Below are positions 33,173 to 43,593 of a stretch of DNA of 64,000 nt, piece by piece. The stretch comes from Triangularia verruculosa (lineage: Eukaryota > Ascomycota > Sordariomycetes > Sordariales > Podosporaceae): NCBI GenBank assembly GCA_033296885.1, contig MU863951.1, positions 119,983 to 183,982 on the forward strand, written 5' to 3'. Under the pieces are notes generated by a model. The model ran no database searches and was not told the origin of the DNA. It worked only from the letters and a program-made list of their open reading frames with translations. Position 1 is the stretch's first letter. Each line of letters begins with the position of its first letter. Position numbers and translations under genes: made by a program.

Positions 33173-33745
33173 ATGAGCGTATCTTGGAGGACCGACAACC
33201 GGGTGGTCGCTCTCGGACTCCATAACCGTGATTCCCTACCGCCCGACCCGCCATACCGCTTCTTGCGCCACAACCCCATGTATTGCGGTCTCTGGCTGCT
33301 GACCCTCCGGACCGTTTTCCACGACTTGGGAATTCATTACGCCGCCCCGCCGGCAGGCATCATGCACGTCGCCCAGCTCTACCACGCCCTCCGCCAGGAG
33401 AAGCTCCTGCTCGAGGACCTCGTGTGGCTGGACCTCGAGACGTTCCGCCAGATGCAGGGCGACTCGGCCTTCTTCGTCGGCGAGCCACCCACCACTCTGG
33501 ATGGTCACTACAAGAACTACGCCCTCTGTATCGGCAACTCCATCACCAACTGGGCCAAAAACAAGCGCACCGGCAAGGGAGGCAGACCTGCCAACAACCA
33601 ACCAGTGGAGACTAACCTTCTCAATCGACGCAACATGCACCTGCTCGGCCCCCTGTCTTTCACGATGCGCAACCGCATGGTCGAACCCAATGCTGCCACC
33701 AACCTGGCATCGGCGAGATGCTCAGAATGCCGTTGTCTAAGATAG
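33173..33745 (+). pseudogene. Fragment of a large fungal protein (DUF6604-associated type)
   Basis: About 170 open codons that read like the interior of a protein. The block RFLRHNPMYCGLWLLTLR, then GIMHVAQLYHALRQEKLL, LETFRQMQGDSAFFVGEPP and NYALCIGNSITNWAKNKR resembles the mid-region of large fungal proteins that start with a DUF6604 domain. Neither the N-terminal domain nor the long C-terminus is present on either side. The left edge runs into unrelated sequence with stops and the right edge ends at a TAG after 33740. I infer a truncated gene relic. Family resemblance is from memory of the motif order and should be checked. Confidence 0.5.
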
Positions 33746-33947
33746 CTACCTTGGTGGGCTCGTGCTTGCGTTTACCGCCACTTGCCGAGTTTTTGTCCTC
33801 AGAAAACTGACAGAGCTTCGTGAGCCAGTCGGCGAGTTTGGGTGACAGTCGGTGAGCGCTACAAAGGTCAATACCTTCCTGATTTAAGTCCTTCCTTGTT
33901 TTCTTGTCTTCGATATGTACCATGGCATTATCGGGACATTCACTCAC

Positions 33948-34090
33948 ATCTTGGCCAGGTCCGCAGGGGAAGGCGTTGGATACCAAGGGACTTCGTTGGG
34001 ATCGTAAGCGTCGATCCCGATATCAAGTTCTTCCAGGTTAACCTGCAGCATGCGAATCTCTTCCAAGAGCTTCTTGAGATGTGCTGTAGT
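33948..34090 (-). pseudogene. Short coding relic on the minus strand
   Basis: Forty-seven codons on the minus strand read without stops and look coding (LLEEIRMLQVNLEELDIGID, then YDPNEVPWYPTPSPADLAK). They end at a TGTGAGT that could once have been a splice donor. No start or continuation is found. Probably the end of an exon of a gene otherwise lost next to the transposon cluster. Confidence 0.35.
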
Positions 34091-35107
34091 GCTTGTCTCC
34101 TACTCAGATGGTCGGTCTCTTAGCCATCATCGACCGAAATAACGGAAGTCTTGAAAGAGAATAGAAGGACAGCGACTCAACTCTAATGACGTGAATGTGA
34201 GGCTTCTTAAGCTAATGTCGGATTTCAAGGGGTCGAGCCTTACTTATATAGGGGGATATTACGATTTAACGATTATTATTAGTTTAATATATAGTATATA
34301 TTATAGTACTTGTATTATCTTTTGTACTATATAGGTTAACGTACATTATCAGCGAGTGACCCATATCAGCAAGTGACCCACCTCCCACCATACCCTAATA
34401 AACCATCCTTAATTACACCACATCAATATAAGGAATTAACTATAATTACATCAGAAACAACTGAATCAGATGCTTCTGCAGCCTCCTAGCAAGTACGCGC
34501 ATTATAGCCAGGCTTGCCGCACACACTACAGCACTGAACCTTCGTACGAGCCCCTCTTATATTACTACTTTCCGGCTACGTTTCTTACACTCTCTCCCTA
34601 TCTACGGCCTTTTAATCCAGTAAATCCTATACCTCTTATATAGTAAGTGACCCTCTAAGCCTTACGCGTATTTTTTTAGCTTTCCGGCGTTTACTTAGTA
34701 CCTCATTAGCCTTACGGAGCGACGAGACCTCTATACGAAGGAGAGCTACCTAGTATATTATAGCCGTTATACCTTTAGTAAGCTGGTCTACTATAACCAA
34801 TATTAAAGTCAGGGAGTTATTTTAATAGTTAATAATACGAGTTTTAATAAGCGTTAACTGTAAATTGGCTTTTCGAGGGTTGTGTAGTATTTAAGAGACC
34901 TAAGGTTATATAGTGCCGGGCCGTAAGTTTAGAGGTATTAGCGTACAAAGTTTTATATCTAGCTTAGAAAGTACCTTCTCTAGATCGTATAATATAAGGC
35001 TAACACTTATAAAGCCACTCTATATATTCTTCTCCGTTATAGAGGCGAAGAAGGCTTCGCGGAAGGTATAGAGGAACTCGAGTTTACTTATATAGTTGAT
35101 ATATATA

Positions 35108-36967
35108 ACGTGATCCACCATCGAGCGGGACACCCCATCGACCGGGACACTTTTTCCCCCACTATAACCACCTAACTTCAATTCGCGTTTTCTCTATCAC
35201 AATAATATCCGACAGCTTACCAGAAAATCGAGTCCTTCTAGCGATTAATGCAATTCGATTAACACCGCGCTTAAGCATCTGACGCGCCGCAGAAATATAC
35301 AACGTACCCAAGTCCATAATTGCTGCGAGAATGAAGGGCCGAATTGCGAAATCCGATAGTTACAACGTACGTTCGAATTTGACTAAGATAGAAGAGGAGG
35401 TAATTATTTAATATATACTCGACCGAGATTCGCGAGGGTTTTCGCCCCGGATTATCGACGTAAGTAATATAGCTAATCTCCTACTTCGGAAACGCGGTAC
35501 GCGATACGTCGGAAAGAATTGGTTAAACCGCTTCGTTATCCGACGTTTAAAGTTAAAGACGCGTTTTAATCGCGTCTATAACTATTAAAGAGGCCTCTAT
35601 AAAGATCCTATAATTATTGAGCTATAGTTCCGACTAGTTACTAATATACGTGTAAAATACGGTATCCTCGACTGCGATTTCTATAACTTCGACGAGACCG
35701 GCTTTATAATAGGTATAATACAGTTAGGGATAGTAGTTATACGCTCCGATCGGGTCGGTAAACCAAAGGTTATTTAGCCGGGTAATTAAAAATAAACGAT
35801 AGCGATTTACACTATCGTTAACGACGGATATATAGTACTACCTTTCTTAGTAATAAAAGGCCGTTTCTACCTCGCTAATTAGTACTCCGAATATTAAATA
35901 CTTAACGATTAAGCCGTTATAATAATAACTAACGGATAGATAGATAATAAAACTGGTTTAAAATAGCTACAGTATTTTAATAAGTATATTAAATACCGTC
36001 GGAGGGGTATATATCGGATGTTAGTATTCGACGGCTATAAGAGCTATATTAACGCCGAATTCGAAGATTATTATAAGGAAAATAATATTATTACTATTTA
36101 TTTGCCTTCCTATTCCTCGCATTTTACTTAGCCTCTCGATATAAGTTATTATAGTATCTTAAAGAAGATATACGGTATTAAAATCGAGTACTTTATTAAA
36201 GCCCGGATTACGTATATTACGAAGCCCGAGTTTTTCCTTACGTTTAAAGCCGCTTTCCGCCGGACTTTTACTTAAGAAAACGTTCTCGGGGATTTTCGGG
36301 GGTCTAGACTTATCCTCTACGACCCGTAGACCGTCCTTTCGAAGCTAAATATTAAATTGCGGATACTAACCCCCCCTAGGATCCCTGATGGGCTACCAAC
36401 ACCTTAGGTTTTTAAAACGCCTAAGACTATTAACGAAGCCCTCTTATAGTCTACCCTTATTAAAGCTCGGATTACAAAATATTAGTCGAACTCTCCGACT
36501 CCGATTTTAGCTGCTGTTGATTAACTTTCGAAAGGAATGTAGGTATTTTCCTATTAGGTGACCCTTTTACAAACCGAGGTACGGACACTTTAGGAGGCTA
36601 ACGAAGCACTTTTTAAATGCCGGAGGGCTAAACGGACGCATCTCTAAGACGGAGGTACTATTAGTAGAAGCTAGGCCAGGGAGATAATAGTAGAGAAGGG
36701 TGTAGTTGAGGAGGGAGGGTATGTCGAGGAGGAAAATAAAGGGTCGTTAAAGAGGCGTCGGACGGGTTCGCGGCTCTATAGTATCTGCCGCAAGGCTGGC
36801 TATAATGCAAGGATATGCCTAAAGGCTGGAGAAATAGATACTTTAAGTGATGCTGAGTAGCTGCAATTGATTTGATTAGTGTTTTATGGATTTTTAGAGT
36901 TTATTGTAGTTGTAGTCTGGAAAAGTGTCCCGGTCAATGGGGTGTCCCGCTCGATGGTGGATCACGT
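35108..36967 (+). mobile_element. Second pogo-type DNA transposon (element C), RIP-decayed, nested in copy B
   Basis: 1860 bp bounded by inverted repeats of at least 40 bp starting ACGTGATCCACCATCGAGCG, with TA on each side. Reading the plus strand gives recognisable DDE-transposase fragments between stops: FDETGF near 35690, a VFDGYKSY segment near 36020 (DDE-type second Asp) and YLPSYSSHF following. Almost all Gln and Trp codons have become stops, and the DNA is heavily AT-shifted, as expected from RIP. It belongs to a different family from A/B by its termini, although the transposases are related. Its insertion postdates that of copy B. Confidence 0.88.
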
Positions 36968-37254
36968 TATATATTAAATCCTCGATCTAGCGGCCGTACG
37001 CCTACTTTAATAGCCTAAAGTAGCCGACATCGAGTAGCTAAAAGTAATGCGAAAAAGGTAGAGGTATATAGAGCGTAATAATATTATTTTATTAGTAATA
37101 GCGTTCGAATTCGGTCGAGTAATGGCTTTTATAGCTGTCGAGGATTAATAACCGGTATTTACTTTTTATACGGAACGCTATATAATAATCGAAGTATTTA
37201 ATTTAATTTAGGCCTACTATATTAGTAGTTTAGCTATTTTCGGTAGTTACGATA

Positions 37255-37695
37255 TGTCACAATTAACCCAACGACAGGTCGTACAGTATGTGGGGCGCGG
37301 GACGTCCCCAGCCAATCATTAGGGAAATCAGGAGGCAGCCAATCAGGGCTGGCCAGAAGTGCTACGGCACTAAGGCACACGAGCACTCTGCAGGATGCAA
37401 GATGCTCGGGGTGATCGAAGGCATAGCACGACGAGCACTCTGCAGGATGCAATGTGCTAGGAGTGATCGAGGCTATAGCAGGGTGAGCACTTGGGGGTCC
37501 TAAGGTATATATATACGGAGGAACTAGATAGCTTGTAGATAGTTCCGCAGTATGCAATCACAGCTTGTATTCACGGTATCTTGTGTTTACATCGAGACAT
37601 CTTGTTGTGCACTGTTTAGCTGCACCGAACCAATTGTCAGAAGTTGCCTTCAACCGAGTATCCCTTTCAGAGGTTCTGTACAGGGGTTCGTCACA
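37255..37695. mobile_element. Solo LTR inside transposon copy B
   Basis: 441 bp starting TGTCACAATT and ending TTCGTCACA, flanked by a 5-bp duplication CGATA (37250-37254 and 37696-37700). The TG...CA ends and 5-bp duplication are those of an LTR retrotransposon reduced by recombination between its LTRs. A TATATATATAC box lies at about 37506. Inside is a 52-bp tandem duplication (37380-37431 and 37432-37483). Unlike the AT-rich DNA around it, the LTR is GC-balanced and shows no RIP-like decay. Confidence 0.85.
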
Positions 37696-38606
37696 CGATA
37701 CGCTAAGTAGATAGTAAGTTATACTTAGTATATTAATTAGTAAAGTAGTATTATACGGTTAAAATAATAAATAGAGGGATAGTTTAGCTAAGGGTATTAA
37801 CTTTTTAAATTACTATTACCTATTCGTAGTTATTAAACTAAGCTAATTTCGCTTTACTAAGGCCGTCTAAGGTTATAACTACTATATCTGCGAAGATAAT
37901 ACCTATTATAAACTTAATTTTGTCGAAATTATAAATATCGTTATTTATAATACCGTACTTAACTTTAGTATTCCGTATAAGCGCGAATTACTCGCTAATA
38001 ATCTTTAGATCTTTATATTTAGCCCTTTAGTAGTTATATTTACGCGTAAAGCGCGTACGGAGCTTTAATTAATATTTAATAAATCGATATACCTAAAGTT
38101 TACCGATAAGGGGCATATTGTATACGCGTAGTAGTTAGTTAACTATATCTTCTATACTATATAATTTAGGTAGAAAAGCTCGCGTATATAGCTTAATAAT
38201 ATATTAGATAATAGCCTCCTCTTTTAATTAAGTAAGCTTCTTCGAATTAGGTATAGTTTCGTATTGTGTAGGCTTGCCGATGCGGCGACGCCCTAGTGTT
38301 TTACGGTCGATTCCGTAAATTTTAACTGCAGCTCGTTTGCTTAGATTCTCGTTATTTTAAAGAGCTTAGAGAGCTAAGATTATCTGGCTTTCTTTTGAAG
38401 TAGTGGGTATTTTGGATGGTAGAGGAAAGTTGTTGTGAAGTGCAAAGATGTCGCGTCGCGTAGAAAGTGGGTCACTCGCTGATATGGGTCACTCGCTGAT
38501 AATGTACGTTACGTTAGTCGAGATTATCAACACCAACGACGAGGTATTCCAAGTTTGGCTACGCGATCAACCATCCTCTGATCAAATAAAGAAAACCACT
38601 CTAAAC

Positions 38607-39404
38607 ATGAATCCCAACATACCAAGCTTCTTCTCCCAGACATGGAGGAAAACTCCGCGCAAGAACCTACGTCCTTCCTGGCTCACAATACTAAATAGGA
38701 TCGTCAACAATAACTGTCGGTTATTACTTCCCCTCCCGACCACTCCCTTCACGCCGTTCAGCCAGATAGCGGCTTTTCTGAGGACTATCCGTCCACAGAA
38801 TAACATATATATACACCCGCGTCTTTTGGCTTTTGGGAGCGCCGAGATACGAAGTAACTGGAAGGAATGGACCGGCTGGACCCAAAAGGAGGATTGGGAC
38901 GTAACAGACACTTTGGGAGGGTTCGCGACCGTAAAAAGGGGCGAAAAGAACGTTTTGGTGGCACTCTGTACCGGGTATACCGTCAACTGGGTATCAAACA
39001 ACAAGTATGACCCGATAACCGAGACGTACGCTTGGCAGCGCACTACCGACGGGGATCGAAAGTGGCATGCTTACGTTATTGCCTTTATAAGTAACCCCGC
39101 CGGGAAGGGCAAGGAGATGGTCGTTTGGGACTGTGATCCTGAGCCCAACCTGACCAGCGAATCCAGGATCAGAGACGCACTAAAATTACTGCAAAGAAAG
39201 CTGTGGGATCAGCTACACCCCGGCGGCCGTTTTAATATCAAGGCTGTTTGGTATCAGACAGACACCAGGTGGTCCGGCGCCGATCTCTGTCTCACCCACT
39301 CGCTACAGAAGATGGAGGAAATTGCCAAAAGCTGGGACGACGGATGTTTCGAAGCCGATAGTGACAGACGGGTTAGGGGGTTTTTAAGGTTGTACAAGCG
39401 TTAG
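38607..39404 (+). CDS. Unknown protein, 265 residues, between two inverted transposons
   Basis: A single open frame from the ATG at 38607. The frame is also open further upstream, but that part runs back into the transposon B terminal repeat. If residues just before the ATG (EIINTNDEVFQVWLRDQ) are genuine, the original 5' end was cut by the transposon. The protein has a well-mixed composition, many Trp residues and no signal peptide. Visible blocks are KNLRPSWLTILNRIVNNN, GSAEIRSNWKEWTGWTQKED, GKEMVVWDCDPEP and TRWSGADLCLTHSLQKMEEI. I do not recognise a domain. The reading frame is intact and not AT-shifted although it sits 98 bp from one RIP-decayed element and 600 bp from another. This looks like a recently active accessory gene. 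Confidence 0.6.
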   Translation: MNPNIPSFFSQTWRKTPRKNLRPSWLTILNRIVNNNCRLLLPLPTTPFTPFSQIAAFLRTIRPQNNIYIHPRLLAFGSAEIRSNWKEWTGWTQKEDWDVTDTLGGFATVKRGEKNVLVALCTGYTVNWVSNNKYDPITETYAWQRTTDGDRKWHAYVIAFISNPAGKGKEMVVWDCDPEPNLTSESRIRDALKLLQRKLWDQLHPGGRFNIKAVWYQTDTRWSGADLCLTHSLQKMEEIAKSWDDGCFEADSDRRVRGFLRLYKR

Positions 39405-40010
39405 CAATAAGGCCATGGCGGAGAAACAGATCAAATAGTAGCTGCCGCCAAGAGAAAATGGCCGGCCATTGGCACGCTTTAGATCTGATTGGAAGGGAGC
39501 CATGCCGCTGCAAGTCCTGGACTCGCAATTGAATGCCATGCCGTGCAAACCTGCGAGTGACACAAGAGTGTGTTGAGAAAATGGACAGTGCTATGGTGAA
39601 AATTTAGAGGTGGTCACAGCTATGAGAAAAGAAGGGTGCAGTTATGCCAACCGAGGAGCGGACATGCAAGCTGAGAAGGGGTCCAGGGGAGCTGACTGGA
39701 TGTGGGTCATCAAGCAACGGGCACGCGAGTCTGACGGAGCGCCATACCCGATCCGGAGGGGCGCCATTCCCAGCGGGTGCAACAGCGTGTTCTGCATTAC
39801 AGATTAAATATAGAACTTGCTATTCTAACTACCGAATTTAGCTAAGTAGGGCTATCATAGGGTTCAATAGAATCTAAAGGAAAAGACCTTAATTAATAGT
39901 ATTATATTATATAGATTCTAAAGTAAAAAGATAAAAATAAAAAATAAATAAATAATTTTAATAAGAATCAAATATAAAACTATTATTATTCATATCCGGT
40001 AAAAGTAATA
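39405..40010. other. Intergenic DNA turning AT-rich towards transposon A
   Basis: The first 380 bp have ordinary composition without a supported gene. From about 39800 the sequence is very AT-rich and low in CpA, like RIP-mutated repeat remnants. Confidence 0.5.
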
Positions 40011-41872
40011 ACGTACATTATCAGCGAGTGACCCATATCAGCGAGTGACCCACTTTCTACGCGACGCGACATCTTTGCACTTCACAACAACTTTCCTCTA
40101 CCATCCAAAATGCCCACTACTTCAAAAGAAAGCCAGATAATCTTAGCCCTCCAAGCTCTTCAAAATGACGAGAATCTAAGCGAACAAGCTGCAGCTAAAA
40201 TTTACGGAGTCGACCGTAAAACACTAGGGCGTCGCCGCATCGGCAAGCCTGCACGATACAAAACCACACCTAATTCGAAGAAGCTCACTTAATTAGAAAA
40301 GGAGGCTATTGTCTAATACATTATTGAGCTATATGCGCGAGCTTTTCCACCCAGACTGCGTAGTGTAGAAGATATGGCCAACCAATTGCTACGCATACGC
40401 AATGCGCCCCCTATCGGCAAGCTCTGGGTATATCGATTTGTTAAACGCCAGCCAGAGCTTCGTACGCGCTTTACGCGTAAATACGACTACCAGAGGGCTA
40501 AATGCGAGGATCTAAAGGTCATTAGCGAATAGTTCGCGCTTATGCGGAACACCAAGGCCAAGTACGGTATTATAGATAACGATATCTACAACTTCGACGA
40601 GACTGGGTTTATAATGGGTATTATCTTCGCGGGTATAGTGGTTACGACCTCGGACGGCTTTAGTAAGGCGAAACTAGCCTAGCTTAGCAACTGCAAATAG
40701 GCAACGGTAATCCAGAAAGTTAATACCCTCGGCTAGGCTATCCCTCCGTTCATTATTTTAGCTGCGCAGTACCACCTTACCAACTAGTATACCGAATACA
40801 ACCTACCGTCTACCTAGCGCATCGCAATTACCGATAATAGCTAGACTACCAATACAGTAGGCCTAGATTAAATCAAGCACTTCGATTATTATATAACGTC
40901 CCGTATAAAGGGCAAATACCAGTTGTTAATCCTCGACGGCCACAAAAACCACCACTCGACCGAATTCGAGCGCTACTACCAACAGAACAACATTATCACG
41001 CTCTACATACCTCCACACTCCTCCCACCTCCTCCAGCCACTCGATATTGGCTACTTTGGGCCGTTAAAACAGGCGTACGGTCGCCAGATCGAGGACTTAA
41101 TGCGCATACATATCAACCATATAAGCAAGCTCGAGTTCCTCTGTACCTTCCGCGAGGCCTTCTTCGCCTCTATAACGGAGAAGAATATACAGGGTGGTTT
41201 TGCGGATGCTGGCCTTATACCGTACGATCCAGAGAGGGTACTTTCCAAGCTGGATATAAAGCTTCGTACGCCAACACCTCCAAACTCACGGCCCGGCACT
41301 ACACAACCTTAGGTCTCCCAGATACTATAAAACCCTCGAGAAGCCAACTCACAGTCAACGCTCATTAAGACTCGCATTACCAACCATCAAAATAGCTCCC
41401 CGACTTCAATGCTGGCTGCGGTAGACCAGCTTATTAAGGGTACAACGGCTATGATGCACCAGGTGGCTCTCCTTCGTGCAGAGGTCTCTTCGCTCCGTAA
41501 GGCCAATAAGGCACTAAGTAAGCGCCGGAGAGCCAAAAAAACACGTGTGAGGCTTGGAGGGTCACTTACTGTACAAGAGGCACAGGATCTACTGGATCAG
41601 AAGGCCGTGGATAAGGAGGGAGTGCAAGAAACGCAGCCGGATAGTAGTAATGCAGGGGGGGCTCGTACGAAGGTTCAGTGCTGTGGTGTATGCGGTAAGC
41701 CTGGCCATAATGCGCGCACTTGCCAGGAGGCTGCAGAAGCATCTGATTCAGCTGTTTCTGATGTAATTATAGTTAATTCCTTGTGTTGATGTGGTGTAAT
41801 TGAGGATAGTATTCGTAGGGTGGTAGAGAGTGCGCGACTCGCTTATATGCGCGACTCGCTTATAATGTACGT
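40011..41872 (+). mobile_element. Pogo/Fot1-type DNA transposon, copy A
   Basis: 1862 bp with inverted termini (ACGTACATTATCAGCGAGTG at the left; the right end reads back as ACGTACATTATAAGCGAGT). TA flanks both sides (40009-40010, 41873-41874). Near the ends a second, inner copy of the GCGAGTGACCCA word repeats. Size, TA target and DDE transposase fit the Fot1/pogo group of fungal Tc1-mariner elements. It lies in the opposite orientation to copy B. Confidence 0.92.
40110..41789 (+). pseudogene. Pogo-type DDE transposase with RIP-type stop codons
   Basis: Reading from the ATG at 40110 gives an almost full transposase. It has an N-terminal helix-turn-helix (NLSEQAAAKIYGVDRKTLGR), a second DNA-binding region (RLRSVEDMANQLLRIR) and a DDE catalytic core (NFDETGFIMGI, LILDGHKNHHSTEFERYY, YIPPHSSHLLQPLD). 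A C-terminal coiled region ends with a zinc knuckle (CCGVCGKPGHNARTC). The frame is broken by roughly a dozen TAG/TAA codons, nearly all where CAG (Gln) or TGG (Trp) would fit. That is the change expected from RIP (CpA to TpA). There are no frameshifts apart from the stops, so inactivation is recent and by point mutation only. Confidence 0.88.
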
Positions 41873-42151
41873 TATGTCTTGTTGAGTAATAGAAGGACAG
41901 AGCTCGCACAGTTCATTGAAAGACAGACTGCTTAGTTCCTGCTCTGTGAAATGTCTGGTCACCAGGCCTTGTCGAGACTGGTCGGTCGCGTCGGAGGCCG
42001 CGGGCTCTTTTCTGCCGGTGCCGGGGACATCCGATGAGGGCAACTGCCGGCGTGCTATTGTCAGTTTTACTTCGGACGTGACTGGAGAGATTTGATGGAA
42101 TACCTGAGGGCCCTCCTGCGAGCTTGATTTGTCGGAGCGTGTAAAGACCAT
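41843..42151 (-). pseudogene. Unknown gene truncated by transposon A
   Basis: A minus-strand frame from the ATG at 42151 (MVFTRSDKSSSQEGPQVF) reads about 93 residues of acceptable protein. These include RHFTEQELSSLSFNELCELC and PSITQQDI. It then crosses the TA duplication into the terminal repeat of copy A, where it picks up nine foreign residues (TYIISESRI) and a stop. The rest of the gene is not found on the other side of the transposon, where the DNA is AT-rich. I do not recognise the family. A plausible reading is a host or older mobile gene cut by the insertion. Confidence 0.45.
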
Positions 42152-42763
42152 GGCGATGACGACGAGTAATATTTGTTGGGAGAGGCGATGGAAGTTGTAC
42201 GGCGCGAGGTTGATTGGAGAAATCCTGAGCTCTTGACCAAGCAGCCAAAAACTCACGCCCCCGGTTTTACCCTTCGACGAGGCAGCTTCGATATCTGTGG
42301 TGAGCTAGGGCAACTAAAGTTGCTTCCCTTCGTCCGACTTGCAGAGGGAGGATGTGTAGGCGATGGCGGGGAACCGACGTCAAAGCTACGTCTGGGCCCG
42401 CGGAAAGGGGCACGAGGCAAACCTCCCCTTCTTGGGCCAAGTGTTACAGAGAGACCAGAAGCAGGGAGTTCCAGGGTGAACATTTAAAAACGCAGTAGAC
42501 AGAAATAGGCAAGGATCAAGAAGACTCCCAGGGATGAGGGGAAGGAAACACGCCTCCGTAAGTGACTCGTGCATTTTGCAAGCTCCATGTGTTCCACTCC
42601 ACATTCGAAGTAATCGTGTAGCGCTAGTTTTAGGAACCGGCATATTTAAACTCGCCCCTCCTCTCGCTCACTGTCGTTTGCCATTTCCTCTTTATTCTTT
42701 CCCATTGTCACCTCTTCTCATTGTTGCCTCTCGCCATTATCTTTTGTCGCTAATCTTACAAGG
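42152..42763. other. Unassigned region
   Basis: No supported gene. Open stretches on both strands near 42250-42500 lack features. From about 42650 a pyrimidine-rich run suggests the leader of the following Cys-rich frame. Confidence 0.35.
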
Positions 42764-43463
42764 ATGGGTCGTCCGGATACCATACCCCTTAACCCCGTCC
42801 TCTCACTACGGCATCATAGCAGACGTGGTCCATATCGAGCAATCCTTTCAACGCTTAAAACGACTGTCGACCTCACAGATGCCACAGTTAGAAACTGTGT
42901 CAACTGTCATGACGTGATTGAGCAAGGCGATGAAAGTAAAGAAATGTTCACATACACTTCTTGCGGATGCGTGAGTCTTATCCTCAACTATCGGTTGTTA
43001 GGTATTGACCCTGCGTATAAGATTTCCTGTGGCGAATGCACAAATACTTCGCAGCGCTAGATTTGCCTCGCCCATCCTTCCCTCGACCTGCAGGCAATGA
43101 TGAGGATTTACGGGACGAGATGTATGATTTGCCAAGACCAGTTTTTTGTGTTGACAGTAGGACCTTGTGGTGCATGTTAAAACATTTCTTCATCAAAACA
43201 ACTGCTAACGGTGTGGAAAAGGACATCCTCTCTGTTTTGGATGTAAAAGCTGTTCGGTGGACAAGCAAGGCCAGATCACCTGTGGGTTGTGCCGGCGTCA
43301 GCAAAGGGCGGAGCAAATTGTTCGGCCTAGCTACAAAGGAGTTACCAGGTATCGATGGATAAGACGGAAACTTCAGGCGGCAGAGTTGGCTAAGGGAAAG
43401 CGCAATATCCGTCGGAGATATACGAGGGGGGGCCGTACGCGTGACCCCGAATACCGCTGTTGA
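42764..43463 (+). pseudogene. Degenerate RING-like zinc-finger gene
   Basis: From the ATG at 42764 the frame encodes 69 residues ending in CVNCHDVIEQ ... TYTSCGC. A consensus donor GTGAGT follows (42971). Splicing to the AAG at about 43022 would continue ISCGECTNTSQR and then a stop, giving C-x2-C ... C-x-C-x2-C-x2-C, which is the first six ligands of a RING finger. The expected last pair appears downstream in another frame (CFGCKSCS ... CGLC, about 43220-43280). That frame continues to a stop at 43463 with a basic tail. No splice joins the two parts without a stop, so I read this as a broken gene, or one whose introns I have misplaced. Confidence 0.4.
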
Positions 43464-43593
43464 AGATCGGCGGCTCAGGTTACCGCCGATGATGCTCTCA
43501 AATAGGAGATAATAGGGTGCTGGTGGCCAAGTCGAAACGGGAAAATCTTCGCTGCAGGTGATCCTGGAGGCAATCAATGCACAACGAACCGAG

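Larger units (their letters stand above)
34339..38509 (-). mobile_element. Pogo/Fot1-type DNA transposon, copy B, RIP-decayed and interrupted
   Basis: Ends match copy A at 40011: each terminus starts ACGTACATTATCAGCGAGTG, and a TA target duplication flanks both sides. The interior is the reverse complement of copy A. Near 34400-34560 it carries the zinc-knuckle end of the transposase, and near 38390-38450 its start. The sequence is AT-rich with many C-to-T type changes, so the transposase is dead. It is split by element C (35108-36967) and a solo LTR (37255-37695). Subtracting these and their 2- and 5-bp duplications leaves 1863 bp, against 1862 bp for copy A. This makes the reconstruction secure. 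Confidence 0.9.

Noticed and set aside
37234..37557. 107-codon minus-strand frame inside the 441-bp solo LTR
   Set aside because: Arises from the 52-bp tandem duplication in non-coding LTR DNA.
39610..39841. Two short plus-strand frames between the orphan gene and transposon A
   Set aside because: Too short, overlapping each other and running into AT-rich DNA; no evidence of coding.
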